A stretch of 64,000 bases of DNA from Synechococcus sp. PROS-7-1. GTDB taxonomy: Bacteria > Cyanobacteriota > Cyanobacteriia > PCC-6307 > Cyanobiaceae. The stretch is from assembly GCF_014279795.1 (NCBI RefSeq), contig NZ_CP047945.1:1136572-1200571 (forward strand), read 5' to 3'. Of the stretch, positions 51,246 to 59,678 are shown in pieces. Below the pieces are notes generated by a model. The model searched no databases. It was given only the letters and a program-made list of their open reading frames with translations, and was not told where the DNA came from. Both the position numbers and the translations under genes were made by a program. Position 1 is the stretch's first letter. Each line of letters starts with the position of its first letter.

Positions 51246-52819
51246 CCGCCGCTGATCTCAGTCCCGTCCAGGTTCGGGTGCTGTTGGTGACGGCCATGGT
51301 GTCCTCTGCAGCTGGCCTAACGCTGGAGCTGCTGCTGGTCGCCCAGGCGAGTTACCTAATGGGTGATGCAACCCTTGCCACGGGTGTGGTGGTGGGCACG
51401 TTTCTCGCGGCCATGGGGCTGGGTGCCTGGTTGACCGAATTCATTGGCACGAAGAGGCAATCCCTGGTGCGATTGCTTCGGGCATTGATGCTGGTGGAAC
51501 TCTGTCTGTTTCCCCTCTGTTTGCTGGGACCTCTGGCCCTGTTCTGGTTGTTCTCGCGCAATGCGCCGCTCTGGTTGGCGACCGTCGTGCTCACTGTGCT
51601 TGTGGGGTTGCTTGGCGGCATGGAGCTGCCGCTGATCACGCGCATGCTCGAAACCCAGGATCAACTGCGCCGCGCCCTTGCAAGGGTTCTTGCGCTGGAT
51701 TATCTGGGGTCTCTCGTCGGTGCCCTTGCTTTCCCCCTGGTGCTGCTGCCCTGGCTCGGTCTGCTTCCATCCGCCGCGGCGTTGTCGCTCGTTCCAGTGG
51801 GGTGCAGCCTGGCCCTGGCCTCGGTTTTTCCGAGCCTGCGGCCTTGGCGCTACCCATTGCTAGCCCTGCTGCCCCTGGCATCGGTCGCGGGTGTGCTGAT
51901 CGCACCGCTGGGTGATCGCATCGAGGATCGCTTTTATGGGGCGCGGGTGATTGAAAGGAAGCAATCGCGGTTTCAGCGCATCGTGTTGACCCGCCAGGGT
52001 GCCGACCTCAGGCTTTTCCTAGATGGAGATCTGCAGTTTTCAAGCCTTGATGAGTACCGCTATCACGAAGCGTTGGTGCATCCAGCGTTGGCTTGGCACC
52101 CAGCACCGCGACGCATTCTTTTGATGGGCGCAGGCGATGGCTTAGCCCTCAGGGAAATCCTTCGTTGGCCTGACGTTGAGAAGGTCGATGTGGTGGAACT
52201 CGACCCAGAGGTCGTCAACCTGGCGCGCCGTCATCCCATGCTCCGGCGTCTCAATGCTGACAGCCTCAGGGATCCAAGGGTTCAGATTCATCTCGGTGAT
52301 GCCTATGCCCATCTGCGTTCTCTGCCCAACCAATACGACGTGGTGATTGCTGATTTTCCCGATCCGGATACGTTGCCCGTCGCTCGTCTCTACAGCGTGG
52401 GTTTCTATGGCACCTTGCGCCAACGGCTCAATCCAGGCGCTGTGGTTGTCACGCAGGCCAGTACACCCTTTCTCGCACCCCGCGTTCTGGCCTCGATTGA
52501 AGCTGCATTGCGGGAGGTGGGCTTGCTGACGCGTCCTTACTCAGTGGCGATTCCAAGTTTTGGACCCTGGGGGTTCGTGATGGCCCATGAGAACAACAGG
52601 TCCAATCGTTTCCGTCCGATACCGTTTGCCACTCGCTGGCTGGATGCCGATCAGCTTTCTGGACTGTTTGCCTTCCCCCGTGATTTGCGGCCTGAGGCTT
52701 TGGATAGAGTTCAACCCAATCGAATGACGCGCCCGGTTCTGCTCGACTATCTGAGGAATGATCGCCGCCGCAGGCTGCAACAACCCCGTCCGCCAATTTC
52801 TACGACTACAGGTTTCTAA
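51230..52819 (+). CDS. Multi-TM spermidine-synthase-like aminopropyltransferase
   Basis: 529 residues from ATG 51230. The first ~210 residues hold six to eight TM helices (VTAMVSSAAGLTLELLLVAQ, TFLAAMGLGAWL, VLTVLVGLLGGMELPLI). The C-terminal Rossmann domain carries aminopropyltransferase motifs: FLDGDLQFSSLDEYRYHEAL, ILLMGAGDGLALREILRWPD, VVELDPEVVNLARRH and VVIADFPDPDTLPVARLYS. The substrate-binding Tyr/His/Glu and catalytic Asp are intact. Predicted to make or modify polyamine-like amines at the membrane. A TAATG overlap leads to the DUF4178 gene. Confidence 0.88.
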   Translation: MGRQVTAADLSPVQVRVLLVTAMVSSAAGLTLELLLVAQASYLMGDATLATGVVVGTFLAAMGLGAWLTEFIGTKRQSLVRLLRALMLVELCLFPLCLLGPLALFWLFSRNAPLWLATVVLTVLVGLLGGMELPLITRMLETQDQLRRALARVLALDYLGSLVGALAFPLVLLPWLGLLPSAAALSLVPVGCSLALASVFPSLRPWRYPLLALLPLASVAGVLIAPLGDRIEDRFYGARVIERKQSRFQRIVLTRQGADLRLFLDGDLQFSSLDEYRYHEALVHPALAWHPAPRRILLMGAGDGLALREILRWPDVEKVDVVELDPEVVNLARRHPMLRRLNADSLRDPRVQIHLGDAYAHLRSLPNQYDVVIADFPDPDTLPVARLYSVGFYGTLRQRLNPGAVVVTQASTPFLAPRVLASIEAALREVGLLTRPYSVAIPSFGPWGFVMAHENNRSNRFRPIPFATRWLDADQLSGLFAFPRDLRPEALDRVQPNRMTRPVLLDYLRNDRRRRLQQPRPPISTTTGF

Positions 52820-53424
52820 TGGCGTCTTTGATCTTTCTTTTTGTCATTTTTGCCCTTCTGCTTTGGTTTTTTTCTCGCTACAGCATGGGCCGGTGGCATC
52901 GTCCTCCAGTCGGATCAATGCCCCAACAGCGCACTTTGTTCAATCTTCAGGTGGGTGATGTTGTTCAGCATCAATCACGCGATTGGATTGTCGAAAACAC
53001 CCTTGTTTTTGATCAAGAAGGTTTCCAGTGGCAGGAGTATTACCTGAGGGACGGCGCAGAGGGAGTTTGGCTGGTTGTTGTTGACGACGATCGGATTGAA
53101 CTGTCTTGGATGCATCAGGTGCCTCCAGAAGAGGTCTCTGTTCTATTCCCCCTTCGTGATGAGCTTGTTTTCCAAGGCATCCGTTATCGACTGGCGGAAA
53201 AGGGAATCGCCAATTACCGCAAAACATCCCGCGGCAGTCAGCAGGGAGGTCCCTGTCGTTTTCACGACTATGTTGCTCAGTTCGATCGAGTTCTCAGCGT
53301 CGAGATTTACTCCGCATCTGAGCTTCCTGCTGATGGTGGTGAGATTGAAATTTGTGTTGGAGTTCGTATCACTCCAGAATCCCTCACCTTGCTACCGGGA
53401 GATGGTCGCAGCGTTTACGCCTGA
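52819..53424 (+). CDS. DUF4178 domain protein
   Basis: 201 residues. An N-terminal TM helix (IFLFVIFALLLWFFSRYSMG) precedes a DUF4178 domain (LFNLQVGDVVQHQSRDWIVE, FQWQEYYLRDGAEGVWLVVV). The domain is found beside spermidine synthase and DUF350 genes in varied bacteria. The end overlaps the convergent DNA ligase by ten bases. Base composition is AT-leaning like the first gene of the cassette. Confidence 0.85.
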   Translation: MASLIFLFVIFALLLWFFSRYSMGRWHRPPVGSMPQQRTLFNLQVGDVVQHQSRDWIVENTLVFDQEGFQWQEYYLRDGAEGVWLVVVDDDRIELSWMHQVPPEEVSVLFPLRDELVFQGIRYRLAEKGIANYRKTSRGSQQGGPCRFHDYVAQFDRVLSVEIYSASELPADGGEIEICVGVRITPESLTLLPGDGRSVYA

Positions 53425-55118
53425 GTAAGACGTTGCTCATCGCACAGTTGTGCAGCGTCGATGAGCGTATTGGCACTGTCCGCCGTGCGGTCATGGCGCC
53501 AGCGCAGAATTCTGGGGAAGCGAACAGCCATTCCGCATTTGTGGCGTTTGGATGGCTGGATGCCCTCGAACCCGATTTCAAACACCAGATCAGGAGTCAC
53601 CGATCGCGTTGGTCCGAAACGTTCCATTGTGTTCGCTCGAATCCAACGATCGAGGTCGAGAATTTCACGATCATTCAGGCCGGAATAGGCCTTGGCAAAG
53701 GTCACAAGTTGATGCTGATCAGGATCGGCTGAGCGGCGATCCCAGAGTGCAAAGGTGTAATCGGTGAACAGATTGGCTCGGCGTCCACGCCCTGCCTGGG
53801 CATAGATCAACACGGCGTCCAGGGTCATGGGATCGCGCTTGTGTTTCCACCAATGGCCGCGTTTGCGTCCACTCAGGTAGGGGGATTGCCTCTGTTTCAG
53901 CATCAGCCCTTCCGCTCCCTCACGCACGGCCCGCTGGCGCAGGGTGTCGAGGTCATCCCAGGAACTGAGTTGTGCCCCAGCGCTGATGCGCAGCTGTCCC
54001 GAGCATTGGGCCTTGTCCATGGAGGCTAGGAGAGTGTTCATTGCCGCGAGGCGCTCGTCCAGGGGACTGTTGCGACGATCCTCTCCACTGGATTCGAGCA
54101 GGTCGTAGGCCACGAAACAGGCCGGGCAGTCTTGACGAAGTTTCCGGCCCACGCTCTTGCGACCCAGTCGGCGCTGCAGATCGCTAAAAGGTCGCGGTCG
54201 GTCGTCTTCGGCAGCCCAGCAGATCACCTCACCATCGAGAACGGTTTCATCGGCCAGGGAAGCGGCCATCTCAATCAGCTCAGGAAATTGTGCATTGATC
54301 AATTCCTCACCACGACTCCAGAGATAGGTGCCGCTGTTGCGTTGGATCAGTTGCCCTCGAATCCCGTCCCATTTGTGCTCCACCCACCACTGCTGTGCCG
54401 GTGTCTCCCGCAGGGAGTCCAGTTGCAGGGGGCTGGCCAGAAAAAACGGATAGGGCACCGGTCCCCGATTGGTTCGTTCGGTTGTGGGTGCTGCGGTGAG
54501 CGCATCAAACCAGCTCGGTGAAGGCTCGAGGGGGGCCATCAGCCGCTCCAACACCAGGGCCTCTTCCAGGGAAAACCCTTTGGCGATCGCCTTCACCACG
54601 AGCCCCCGTGCAACGCCGATCCGAAACCCTCCAGTGAGCAATTTGTTGAATAGAAAATGCCGTTCATCCGGCAGGGTGCCCCAGATCGTGAGCAGGGCTG
54701 CACTCTGTTGCTGTGGCTCGAGCACCGCCAGCTTCGGTAGCAGCTCTTCCATCCACCAGTGCAGGGGCGGGTTGGTTGCGATGGTTTCGATCCAGGCATT
54801 CAGCCCGGCATCAATCCACTGAACCGGAACGGATCCTTTGAGCTGCGGCCACAGCAGCGCGAGGGTTTCGGCGGAATCACCAACATGGCTCTGACAGTCA
54901 TCGAAGAGCCAGTCGGGAATGGCATCACAAGCCTGCAAAATCTCGCGAAGCCGCCGACCGGTGATCAGGCGTCGTCGCTTTTCCCCCATCAGCAGCAACA
55001 CACTCCAGGCGCTGTCGTGCGCCTCGCCTTTGCGGAGTTGATCGGCGATCAGATCGACCTTGCGCGCCGTGCCCGTGGATTGATCCAGGGCATCGATCAG
55101 CGTTGCGAAGTCATCCAT
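53415..55118 (-). CDS. ATP-dependent DNA ligase (ligase-associated DNA damage response type)
   Basis: 567 residues. A helical N-terminal domain (VDLIADQLRKGEAHDSAWSV) precedes the nucleotidyltransferase core with the adenylated Lys in EHKWDGIRGQLIQRN. Next come ADETVLDGEVICW and EGLMLKQRQSPYLSGRKRGH, then an OB-fold. Cyanobacteria have an NAD-dependent LigA for replication; this enzyme serves repair with the metallophosphoesterase, exonuclease and helicase in the window. Confidence 0.95.
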   Translation of the reverse strand: MDDFATLIDALDQSTGTARKVDLIADQLRKGEAHDSAWSVLLLMGEKRRRLITGRRLREILQACDAIPDWLFDDCQSHVGDSAETLALLWPQLKGSVPVQWIDAGLNAWIETIATNPPLHWWMEELLPKLAVLEPQQQSAALLTIWGTLPDERHFLFNKLLTGGFRIGVARGLVVKAIAKGFSLEEALVLERLMAPLEPSPSWFDALTAAPTTERTNRGPVPYPFFLASPLQLDSLRETPAQQWWVEHKWDGIRGQLIQRNSGTYLWSRGEELINAQFPELIEMAASLADETVLDGEVICWAAEDDRPRPFSDLQRRLGRKSVGRKLRQDCPACFVAYDLLESSGEDRRNSPLDERLAAMNTLLASMDKAQCSGQLRISAGAQLSSWDDLDTLRQRAVREGAEGLMLKQRQSPYLSGRKRGHWWKHKRDPMTLDAVLIYAQAGRGRRANLFTDYTFALWDRRSADPDQHQLVTFAKAYSGLNDREILDLDRWIRANTMERFGPTRSVTPDLVFEIGFEGIQPSKRHKCGMAVRFPRILRWRHDRTADSANTLIDAAQLCDEQRLTQA

Positions 55119-55144
55119 TTCAGGGGAGAGACGGTGCGTTCCCG

Positions 55145-55501
55145 TCAGTAGCTCCAGCGGTTGAGATTGCTGTTGTCAGGCCCTGTGACCTGAACACTGC
55201 ATCCTGGAAGGCCTGCAGCAGCACGGTTGAAAGCGCTCACGTAGTCCTTTACGTAACCGGAATCGGAGTAGCGATCAAGCGCTGACTGCAGCTGCGCCAG
55301 AGACGTGCCGATCTGATCCCTGCTGAGCACGCCGGCCTTGAGGCCCGCGCAGATGTCACGCGCAGCGGCGCTGCCGTCAGCGGGAAATACCACCGTGTTG
55401 ATTTGTTCAATCGTGACTGTGACGTCCTGCGCGGCGGCAGGCGTGGGCGCGACAGCGATGAGGAGCCCCAAGCCCATCAGCGCGAAACGGGGATTCAGCA
55501 T
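55145..55501 (-). CDS. Exported hypothetical protein between ligase and exonuclease
   Basis: 118 residues with a signal peptide (LMGLGLLIAVAPTPAAAQDV). The mature region (VFPADGSAAARDICAGLKAG, LAQLQSALDRYSDSGYVKDY) has two Cys (DICAG, PGCSVQ). No family. Sits inside the DNA-repair pair on the same strand but is predicted extracytoplasmic, so functional linkage is doubtful. Confidence 0.65.
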   Translation of the reverse strand: MLNPRFALMGLGLLIAVAPTPAAAQDVTVTIEQINTVVFPADGSAAARDICAGLKAGVLSRDQIGTSLAQLQSALDRYSDSGYVKDYVSAFNRAAAGLPGCSVQVTGPDNSNLNRWSY

Positions 55502-55529
55502 GGGTCAAGAACCGGGGCCTGACCTTAAT

Positions 55530-56507
55530 TCAGCTGAGCTGATCGAGGGGGCGGGCATCGAGTCCGTGCCGCTCCCGGAGGAAACGGGAGAGCACATCGT
55601 CCTGACCATGGGTGACGTAAATCGTTTTGGCCCCGGAGTCGAGCACGGTTCGGATCAAGCCCTGCCAGTCCGCATGATCGCTGAGCACGAAGCCCCGTTC
55701 GTATCCGCGACGCCGGCGCGCACCGCGAACGGCCATCCATCCAGAGGCGAAGGCTGTCTGCGGAGATCGAAACCGTCGCATCCAAACGGAGCGATGGGCT
55801 GAAGGAGGAGCAAGGATCAAACGTCCGGCGAGGGAGTCTTTGCGCGCGAGAACGCTCACGGGTCGGCTTGGCGTCATGGCGATTCCGGCCTCTCTGTAGC
55901 TGCGGGTCACGGTTTCCACGGCGCCGTGGAGGAGCACTTCCTCTTGAACGCCGATGGCGTGCAGTTCCGCCATCAACCGTTGAGCCTTGCCGAAGGCGTA
56001 GCAAAACAGCAGAGACGGTCGCTCTCGATCACCTTGCCACCAATCGCGGATCTGCTCAGCAACGCGGTGCCCCGGTTCCCAGGCATAAATCGGCAGTCCG
56101 AAGGTGGCCTCGGTGATCAGCACATCGCACGGCACCACCTCGAACGGTTCACAGCTTGGATCGCTGCATCGCTTGTAGTCACCGGTCACCACCCACACTT
56201 CATCGTTCACGCAGAGGCGGATCTGGGCCGACCCGAGCACATGCCCAGCACTGTGAAACGACACGCAGGCCTGGTTGAGCCAGAACTCGCGGCCGTAAGG
56301 CATGGCATGGAATGTGATGTCTTGTCCGAGGCGCTGTCTGAGGACGCCTTCGGAGGATTCAACCGCCCAGTATTCGTCACAGCCCGGTCTGGCGTGATCA
56401 GCGTGGGCATGGGTGATGAGTGCACGCCTCACAGGTCTGGACGGATCAATCCAGGCATCCGCAGCTCGGCAGTAGAGACCGCTGTCGGTGTGTTCGAGAA
56501 GCGGCAT
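55530..56507 (-). CDS. Ligase-associated DNA damage response exonuclease (MBL/beta-CASP)
   Basis: 325 residues from ATG 56507. Metallo-beta-lactamase motifs are RALITHAHADHARPGCDEY, HSAGHVLGSAQIRL and VVTGDYKRCSDPSCEPFEVV. The beta-CASP part includes LLFCYAFGKAQRLMAEL and the C-terminal LSDHADWQGLIRTVLDSGAK followed by TIYVTHGQ. Nuclease of the SNM1/mRNA-3'-end fold, predicted to act on DNA ends with the ATP-dependent ligase 28 bases plus one small gene downstream. Confidence 0.93.
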   Translation of the reverse strand: MPLLEHTDSGLYCRAADAWIDPSRPVRRALITHAHADHARPGCDEYWAVESSEGVLRQRLGQDITFHAMPYGREFWLNQACVSFHSAGHVLGSAQIRLCVNDEVWVVTGDYKRCSDPSCEPFEVVPCDVLITEATFGLPIYAWEPGHRVAEQIRDWWQGDRERPSLLFCYAFGKAQRLMAELHAIGVQEEVLLHGAVETVTRSYREAGIAMTPSRPVSVLARKDSLAGRLILAPPSAHRSVWMRRFRSPQTAFASGWMAVRGARRRRGYERGFVLSDHADWQGLIRTVLDSGAKTIYVTHGQDDVLSRFLRERHGLDARPLDQLS

Positions 56508-56522
56508 CCCCACCAATGCCGT

Positions 56523-57455
56523 TCAGCGACTCATTTCGAGCATGCGACGGATCGGAGCCTCGGCTTCAGAACGGAGGGATTCCTCCATGGCGATTTGCGG
56601 CGCCAGGTTTTCAAGACAATCGCGGAGTTTCTCCAGCGTGTTCAGCCGCATGTAAGGGCAGGCATTGCAGCTGCAACCATCGAGCCCTGGCACATCGATC
56701 AGGGTTTTGTCAGGCACCCGCTGCTTCATCTGATGGAGAATTCCAGGCTCCGTCAACACAATGAACGTGTCGGACTGGCTTGATTGGGTGTAGTTGAGAA
56801 GTTTGCTGGTGGAGCCGATGAAATCGGCCAGATCCAGGAGATTCTCCTGGCACTCAGGGTGGGCGATCACTTCTGCCTGTGGATTCTCGAGCTTCAGGCG
56901 TAAGACCGCCTCTTCACTAAAGGTTTCATGAACGATGCAACGCCCTGGCCAGAGGGTGAGTTCACGACCGCTCTGGCGCTGCACCCAACGGCCAAGATTC
57001 TGATCTGGAGCAAACAGGATTGGTCGGTTGGCCGGCAGCTGATTGACCAGGTCCACAGCGTTGCTGCTGGTGCAGATCAAATCACTCTGGGCTTTCACCG
57101 CCGCGGTGCAATTGATGTAGCTCACAACGAGGTGATCTGGATGCTCGGCGCGGAATCGGGCGAATTCATCGGCTGGGCAATCATCCGCCAGGGAACATCC
57201 CGCGTCCAGGTCAGGCAGAACGACCGTTTTCTCTGGACTGAGGATTTTTGCTGTCTCAGCCATGAAATGAACACCGCAGAACACGATCACATCCGCATCG
57301 GTGCTGGCCGCTTTTCTTGAGAGCTCGAGGGAATCGCCAATGAAATCGGCGATGTCCTGAATGGCAGGCTCCTGGTAGTAGTGCGCGAGGATCACGGCAT
57401 TGCGTTCCTTGCGGAGCCGGTTGATCGCCGCAACGAGGGCGGTGTCAGCGCTCAT
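56523..57455 (-). CDS. nadA: Quinolinate synthase
   Basis: Condenses iminoaspartate and DHAP to quinolinate for NAD synthesis, using a 4Fe-4S cluster. 310 residues. [40 protein letters not shown] and [20 protein letters not shown] are typical; C-terminal cluster residues lie in [20 protein letters not shown]. No nadB or nadC nearby. Confidence 0.98.
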   Translation of the reverse strand: MSADTALVAAINRLRKERNAVILAHYYQEPAIQDIADFIGDSLELSRKAASTDADVIVFCGVHFMAETAKILSPEKTVVLPDLDAGCSLADDCPADEFARFRAEHPDHLVVSYINCTAAVKAQSDLICTSSNAVDLVNQLPANRPILFAPDQNLGRWVQRQSGRELTLWPGRCIVHETFSEEAVLRLKLENPQAEVIAHPECQENLLDLADFIGSTSKLLNYTQSSQSDTFIVLTEPGILHQMKQRVPDKTLIDVPGLDGCSCNACPYMRLNTLEKLRDCLENLAPQIAMEESLRSEAEAPIRRMLEMSR

Positions 57456-57498
57456 CTGAGCCTTCTGGGGCAGGATGGACTCAGCCTAGGCAGTTGCT

Positions 57499-58359
57499 CT
57501 GACGACGCTCCGTCTTGCCATTGCCGGAGATCTACACGGTGACTGGGGAGACCGGGATGCCGTGTTGGCACAGCAGCTTGGCGCTGATGCCCTGTTGTTC
57601 GTCGGCGATCTCAGCGATGGCGATCTGCGTCTTGTTAAGCGGATCACCCAACTGGCCTGTCCAGTGGCCGTCATTCTTGGCAACCATGATCGGGGCAAAG
57701 ACCGCAGTGGTGCTCTTCTCCAGCAGCAGTTGACCCTGCTGGGCGATCGCGATTGCTCATGGGCACTCCGTTCCTGGCAAGCCCCTGCCGTCGGCATTGT
57801 CGGAGCCCGCCCCTGCAGCGCCGGAGGAGGGTTTCATCTTTCTCACGCGGTTCAAGCCGTGTTCGGGCCAGTGACGGAAGAGGAATCAGCGCGTCGGATT
57901 GTTGAGGCCGCACGGCGTGTACCCGACGACTGGCCGCTGGTGGTGCTGGCCCATTGCGGTCCCACCGGTTTGGGGTCAGATGCCTCCAGTCCCTGCGGCC
58001 GGGACTGGAAAAAGCCAGCGGTTGATTGGGGTGATCGTGATCTCGCTTTGGCCTTGGATCGCATGCAGAAGCAGCGGCCCGCCGACCTCGTGGTGTTTGG
58101 GCACATGCACCACCATCTACGCGGGGGGCAAGGCGAACGCATCACCTTTCACCGCGACCGTCTGGGCACCCTGTATGTGAATGCTGCCTGTGTTCCACGC
58201 ACGGGCGTTGATGCATCGGGGGAGCCACTTCATCACTTCACATGGGTTGAATTCAATGGCACCTGTCCCACCCTGGTGAGCCATCGCTGGTATCGGCCAC
58301 AGGGTGAGCTCGCTTATGAACAAACGCTCCATCGCCTGAGCAGGCAGGTCCCCGATTGA
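57499..58359 (+). CDS. Metallophosphoesterase (TIGR04168-like cyanobacterial family)
   Basis: 286 residues if a CTG at 57499 is used, giving TTLRLAIAGDLHGDWGDRDA. A TAG stands only four codons upstream of the CTG, and the first ATG/GTG/TTG (GTG 57562) would delete the GDLHGDW metal motif. Other metal motifs are LLFVGDLSDGDLRLVK, ILGNHDRGKD and VFGHMHHHLRGG. Conserved cyanobacterial phosphoesterase of unknown substrate. The stop overlaps the glycosyltransferase ATG (TGATG). Confidence 0.82.
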   Translation: MTTLRLAIAGDLHGDWGDRDAVLAQQLGADALLFVGDLSDGDLRLVKRITQLACPVAVILGNHDRGKDRSGALLQQQLTLLGDRDCSWALRSWQAPAVGIVGARPCSAGGGFHLSHAVQAVFGPVTEEESARRIVEAARRVPDDWPLVVLAHCGPTGLGSDASSPCGRDWKKPAVDWGDRDLALALDRMQKQRPADLVVFGHMHHHLRGGQGERITFHRDRLGTLYVNAACVPRTGVDASGEPLHHFTWVEFNGTCPTLVSHRWYRPQGELAYEQTLHRLSRQVPD

Positions 58360-59453
58360 TGTTGATCTACGTCTGCATCAGTAGTCATGGTTTCGGCCAC
58401 GCAGCCCGTCAGGCCGCCATGTTGAAGCAGTTGCACTCGCTCTGTCCCGAGTGGAGGCTGGTGATCAGCACGATGGTGGATCGTCGCTTCCTTGAGCTCG
58501 CTTTTCGGGATATTCCCGTGGTGCTTCGCCCCGTGCAGTGGGATGTGGGGATGCTCCAGGCCGATGCTCTTGGTGCTGACCCGATCGCCACACTGGAGGC
58601 ATTGCAAGATCTGGAGCACGCCCTTCCCCAGCGGCTGGATCAGGAAGTGGCTTGGATCTCCAGGCAGGAGTCGCCAGTGCTCGTCATCGGCGATATCCCA
58701 CCGGTGGCCGCCGAACTCGCTGAGCGGCTGCAAGCTCCTTTGGTTTGGATGGGCAATTTCGGCTGGGATGACATCTACGCCCCCCTTGGATCCGCCTTCG
58801 AGGGATGGGTTCGTCGCGCGCGGGATTGCTATCAACGCGGGTCCCTGCTGCTGCGTTGTCCGTTCTCCCTGGCGATGAACTGGAAGCTACCGGAGACCAG
58901 TTTGACGTTGGTCGCCGCTGAACCCAGGTCCATTCCCTCAGCGCTGGAGGCCGAGTTGCAGCAGTCCCCATCTCCGAATGTGCTGGTGGGGTTTGGAGGT
59001 CTCGGTCTGGGACTGGAGCCATCGCTGTTTGCGCGTTGGCCCGATCACCGTTTTTTGCTCAATCTTCCTGGGAATCGAGATCTGAGGGAGCGTCTCGCGT
59101 TGATCAGCAACGTGACCCTGCTACCCAACGGGGTGCGACCACTGGATGTCATGCCCTATTGCAGCCGGCATCTTGGAAAACCGGGCTTCAGTAGTTTTTG
59201 CGAAGCGATGGCAGCAGATCTCGGACTCCATGTCGTGGAGCGTCAGGGATTCGCCGAGGCAACCACCTTGATGGAAGGGCTCAGGCTGCACGCGTCCCAT
59301 CGCATACTTCGGCGGGAGGACCTTGAAGCAGGCCGCTGGGCCTTGGATCAGCCCCTGCAGCCGCCCGCCCACGGCAAGCTCATTGCCACTGGAGCGATCG
59401 AGGCGGCCAAGGCCGTGCAGAGGGTCGCAACCGATACTGTTCAGCAGGACTGA
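58359..59453 (+). CDS. Glycosyltransferase-like protein (GT28/MurG-type fold)
   Basis: 364 residues. The N-terminal LIYVCISSHGFGHAARQAAM resembles the GT-B opening with Gly-rich donor loop (compare MurG and glycosyltransferase 28). The C-terminal donor half shows NVLVGFGGLGLGLEPSLFAR and YCSRHLGKPGFSSFCEAMAA, a GKPG-type loop. The nucleotide sugar is unknown. ATG at 58359 fits a one-base overlap with the phosphoesterase, suggesting a functional pair. Confidence 0.8.
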   Translation: MLIYVCISSHGFGHAARQAAMLKQLHSLCPEWRLVISTMVDRRFLELAFRDIPVVLRPVQWDVGMLQADALGADPIATLEALQDLEHALPQRLDQEVAWISRQESPVLVIGDIPPVAAELAERLQAPLVWMGNFGWDDIYAPLGSAFEGWVRRARDCYQRGSLLLRCPFSLAMNWKLPETSLTLVAAEPRSIPSALEAELQQSPSPNVLVGFGGLGLGLEPSLFARWPDHRFLLNLPGNRDLRERLALISNVTLLPNGVRPLDVMPYCSRHLGKPGFSSFCEAMAADLGLHVVERQGFAEATTLMEGLRLHASHRILRREDLEAGRWALDQPLQPPAHGKLIATGAIEAAKAVQRVATDTVQQD

Positions 59454-59678
59454 TAGCCGCCATTGGCCTGGCTTATTGCTCTCGCGAATGCAGCGCTGGC
59501 CTGGCTCTGATCGCGATCGAAGCCGCAGCCAGGGGTCTGGACAGTCTTCAGCGTGTCACAGGCGGTCTAGGTGATCCGCCCGCTGTTCGACACAGTCAGG
59601 CCGTGTTGTTCTCAACATTGGAGTTCTGAATCTCGCTTTTAAAGCGTTCATAACTTCTTGTACTACGGCTTCATTTGT
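59454..59678 (+). other. 225-base spacer with a short uninterrupted frame
   Basis: No recognised gene or RNA. The stretch from about 59455 to 59630 has a stop-free plus frame with coding-like residues (LIAAIGLAYCSRECSAGLAL, IAIEAAARGLDSLQRVTGGL) but no ATG, GTG or TTG near the start. It could be the remnant of a gene. The last ~50 bases are AT-rich and are the likely promoter of the GH104 gene. Confidence 0.4.

Noticed and set aside
59455-59630. Stop-free plus frame after the glycosyltransferase
   Set aside because: Looks coding-like but has no usual start codon or recognised homology; recorded only as spacer content.
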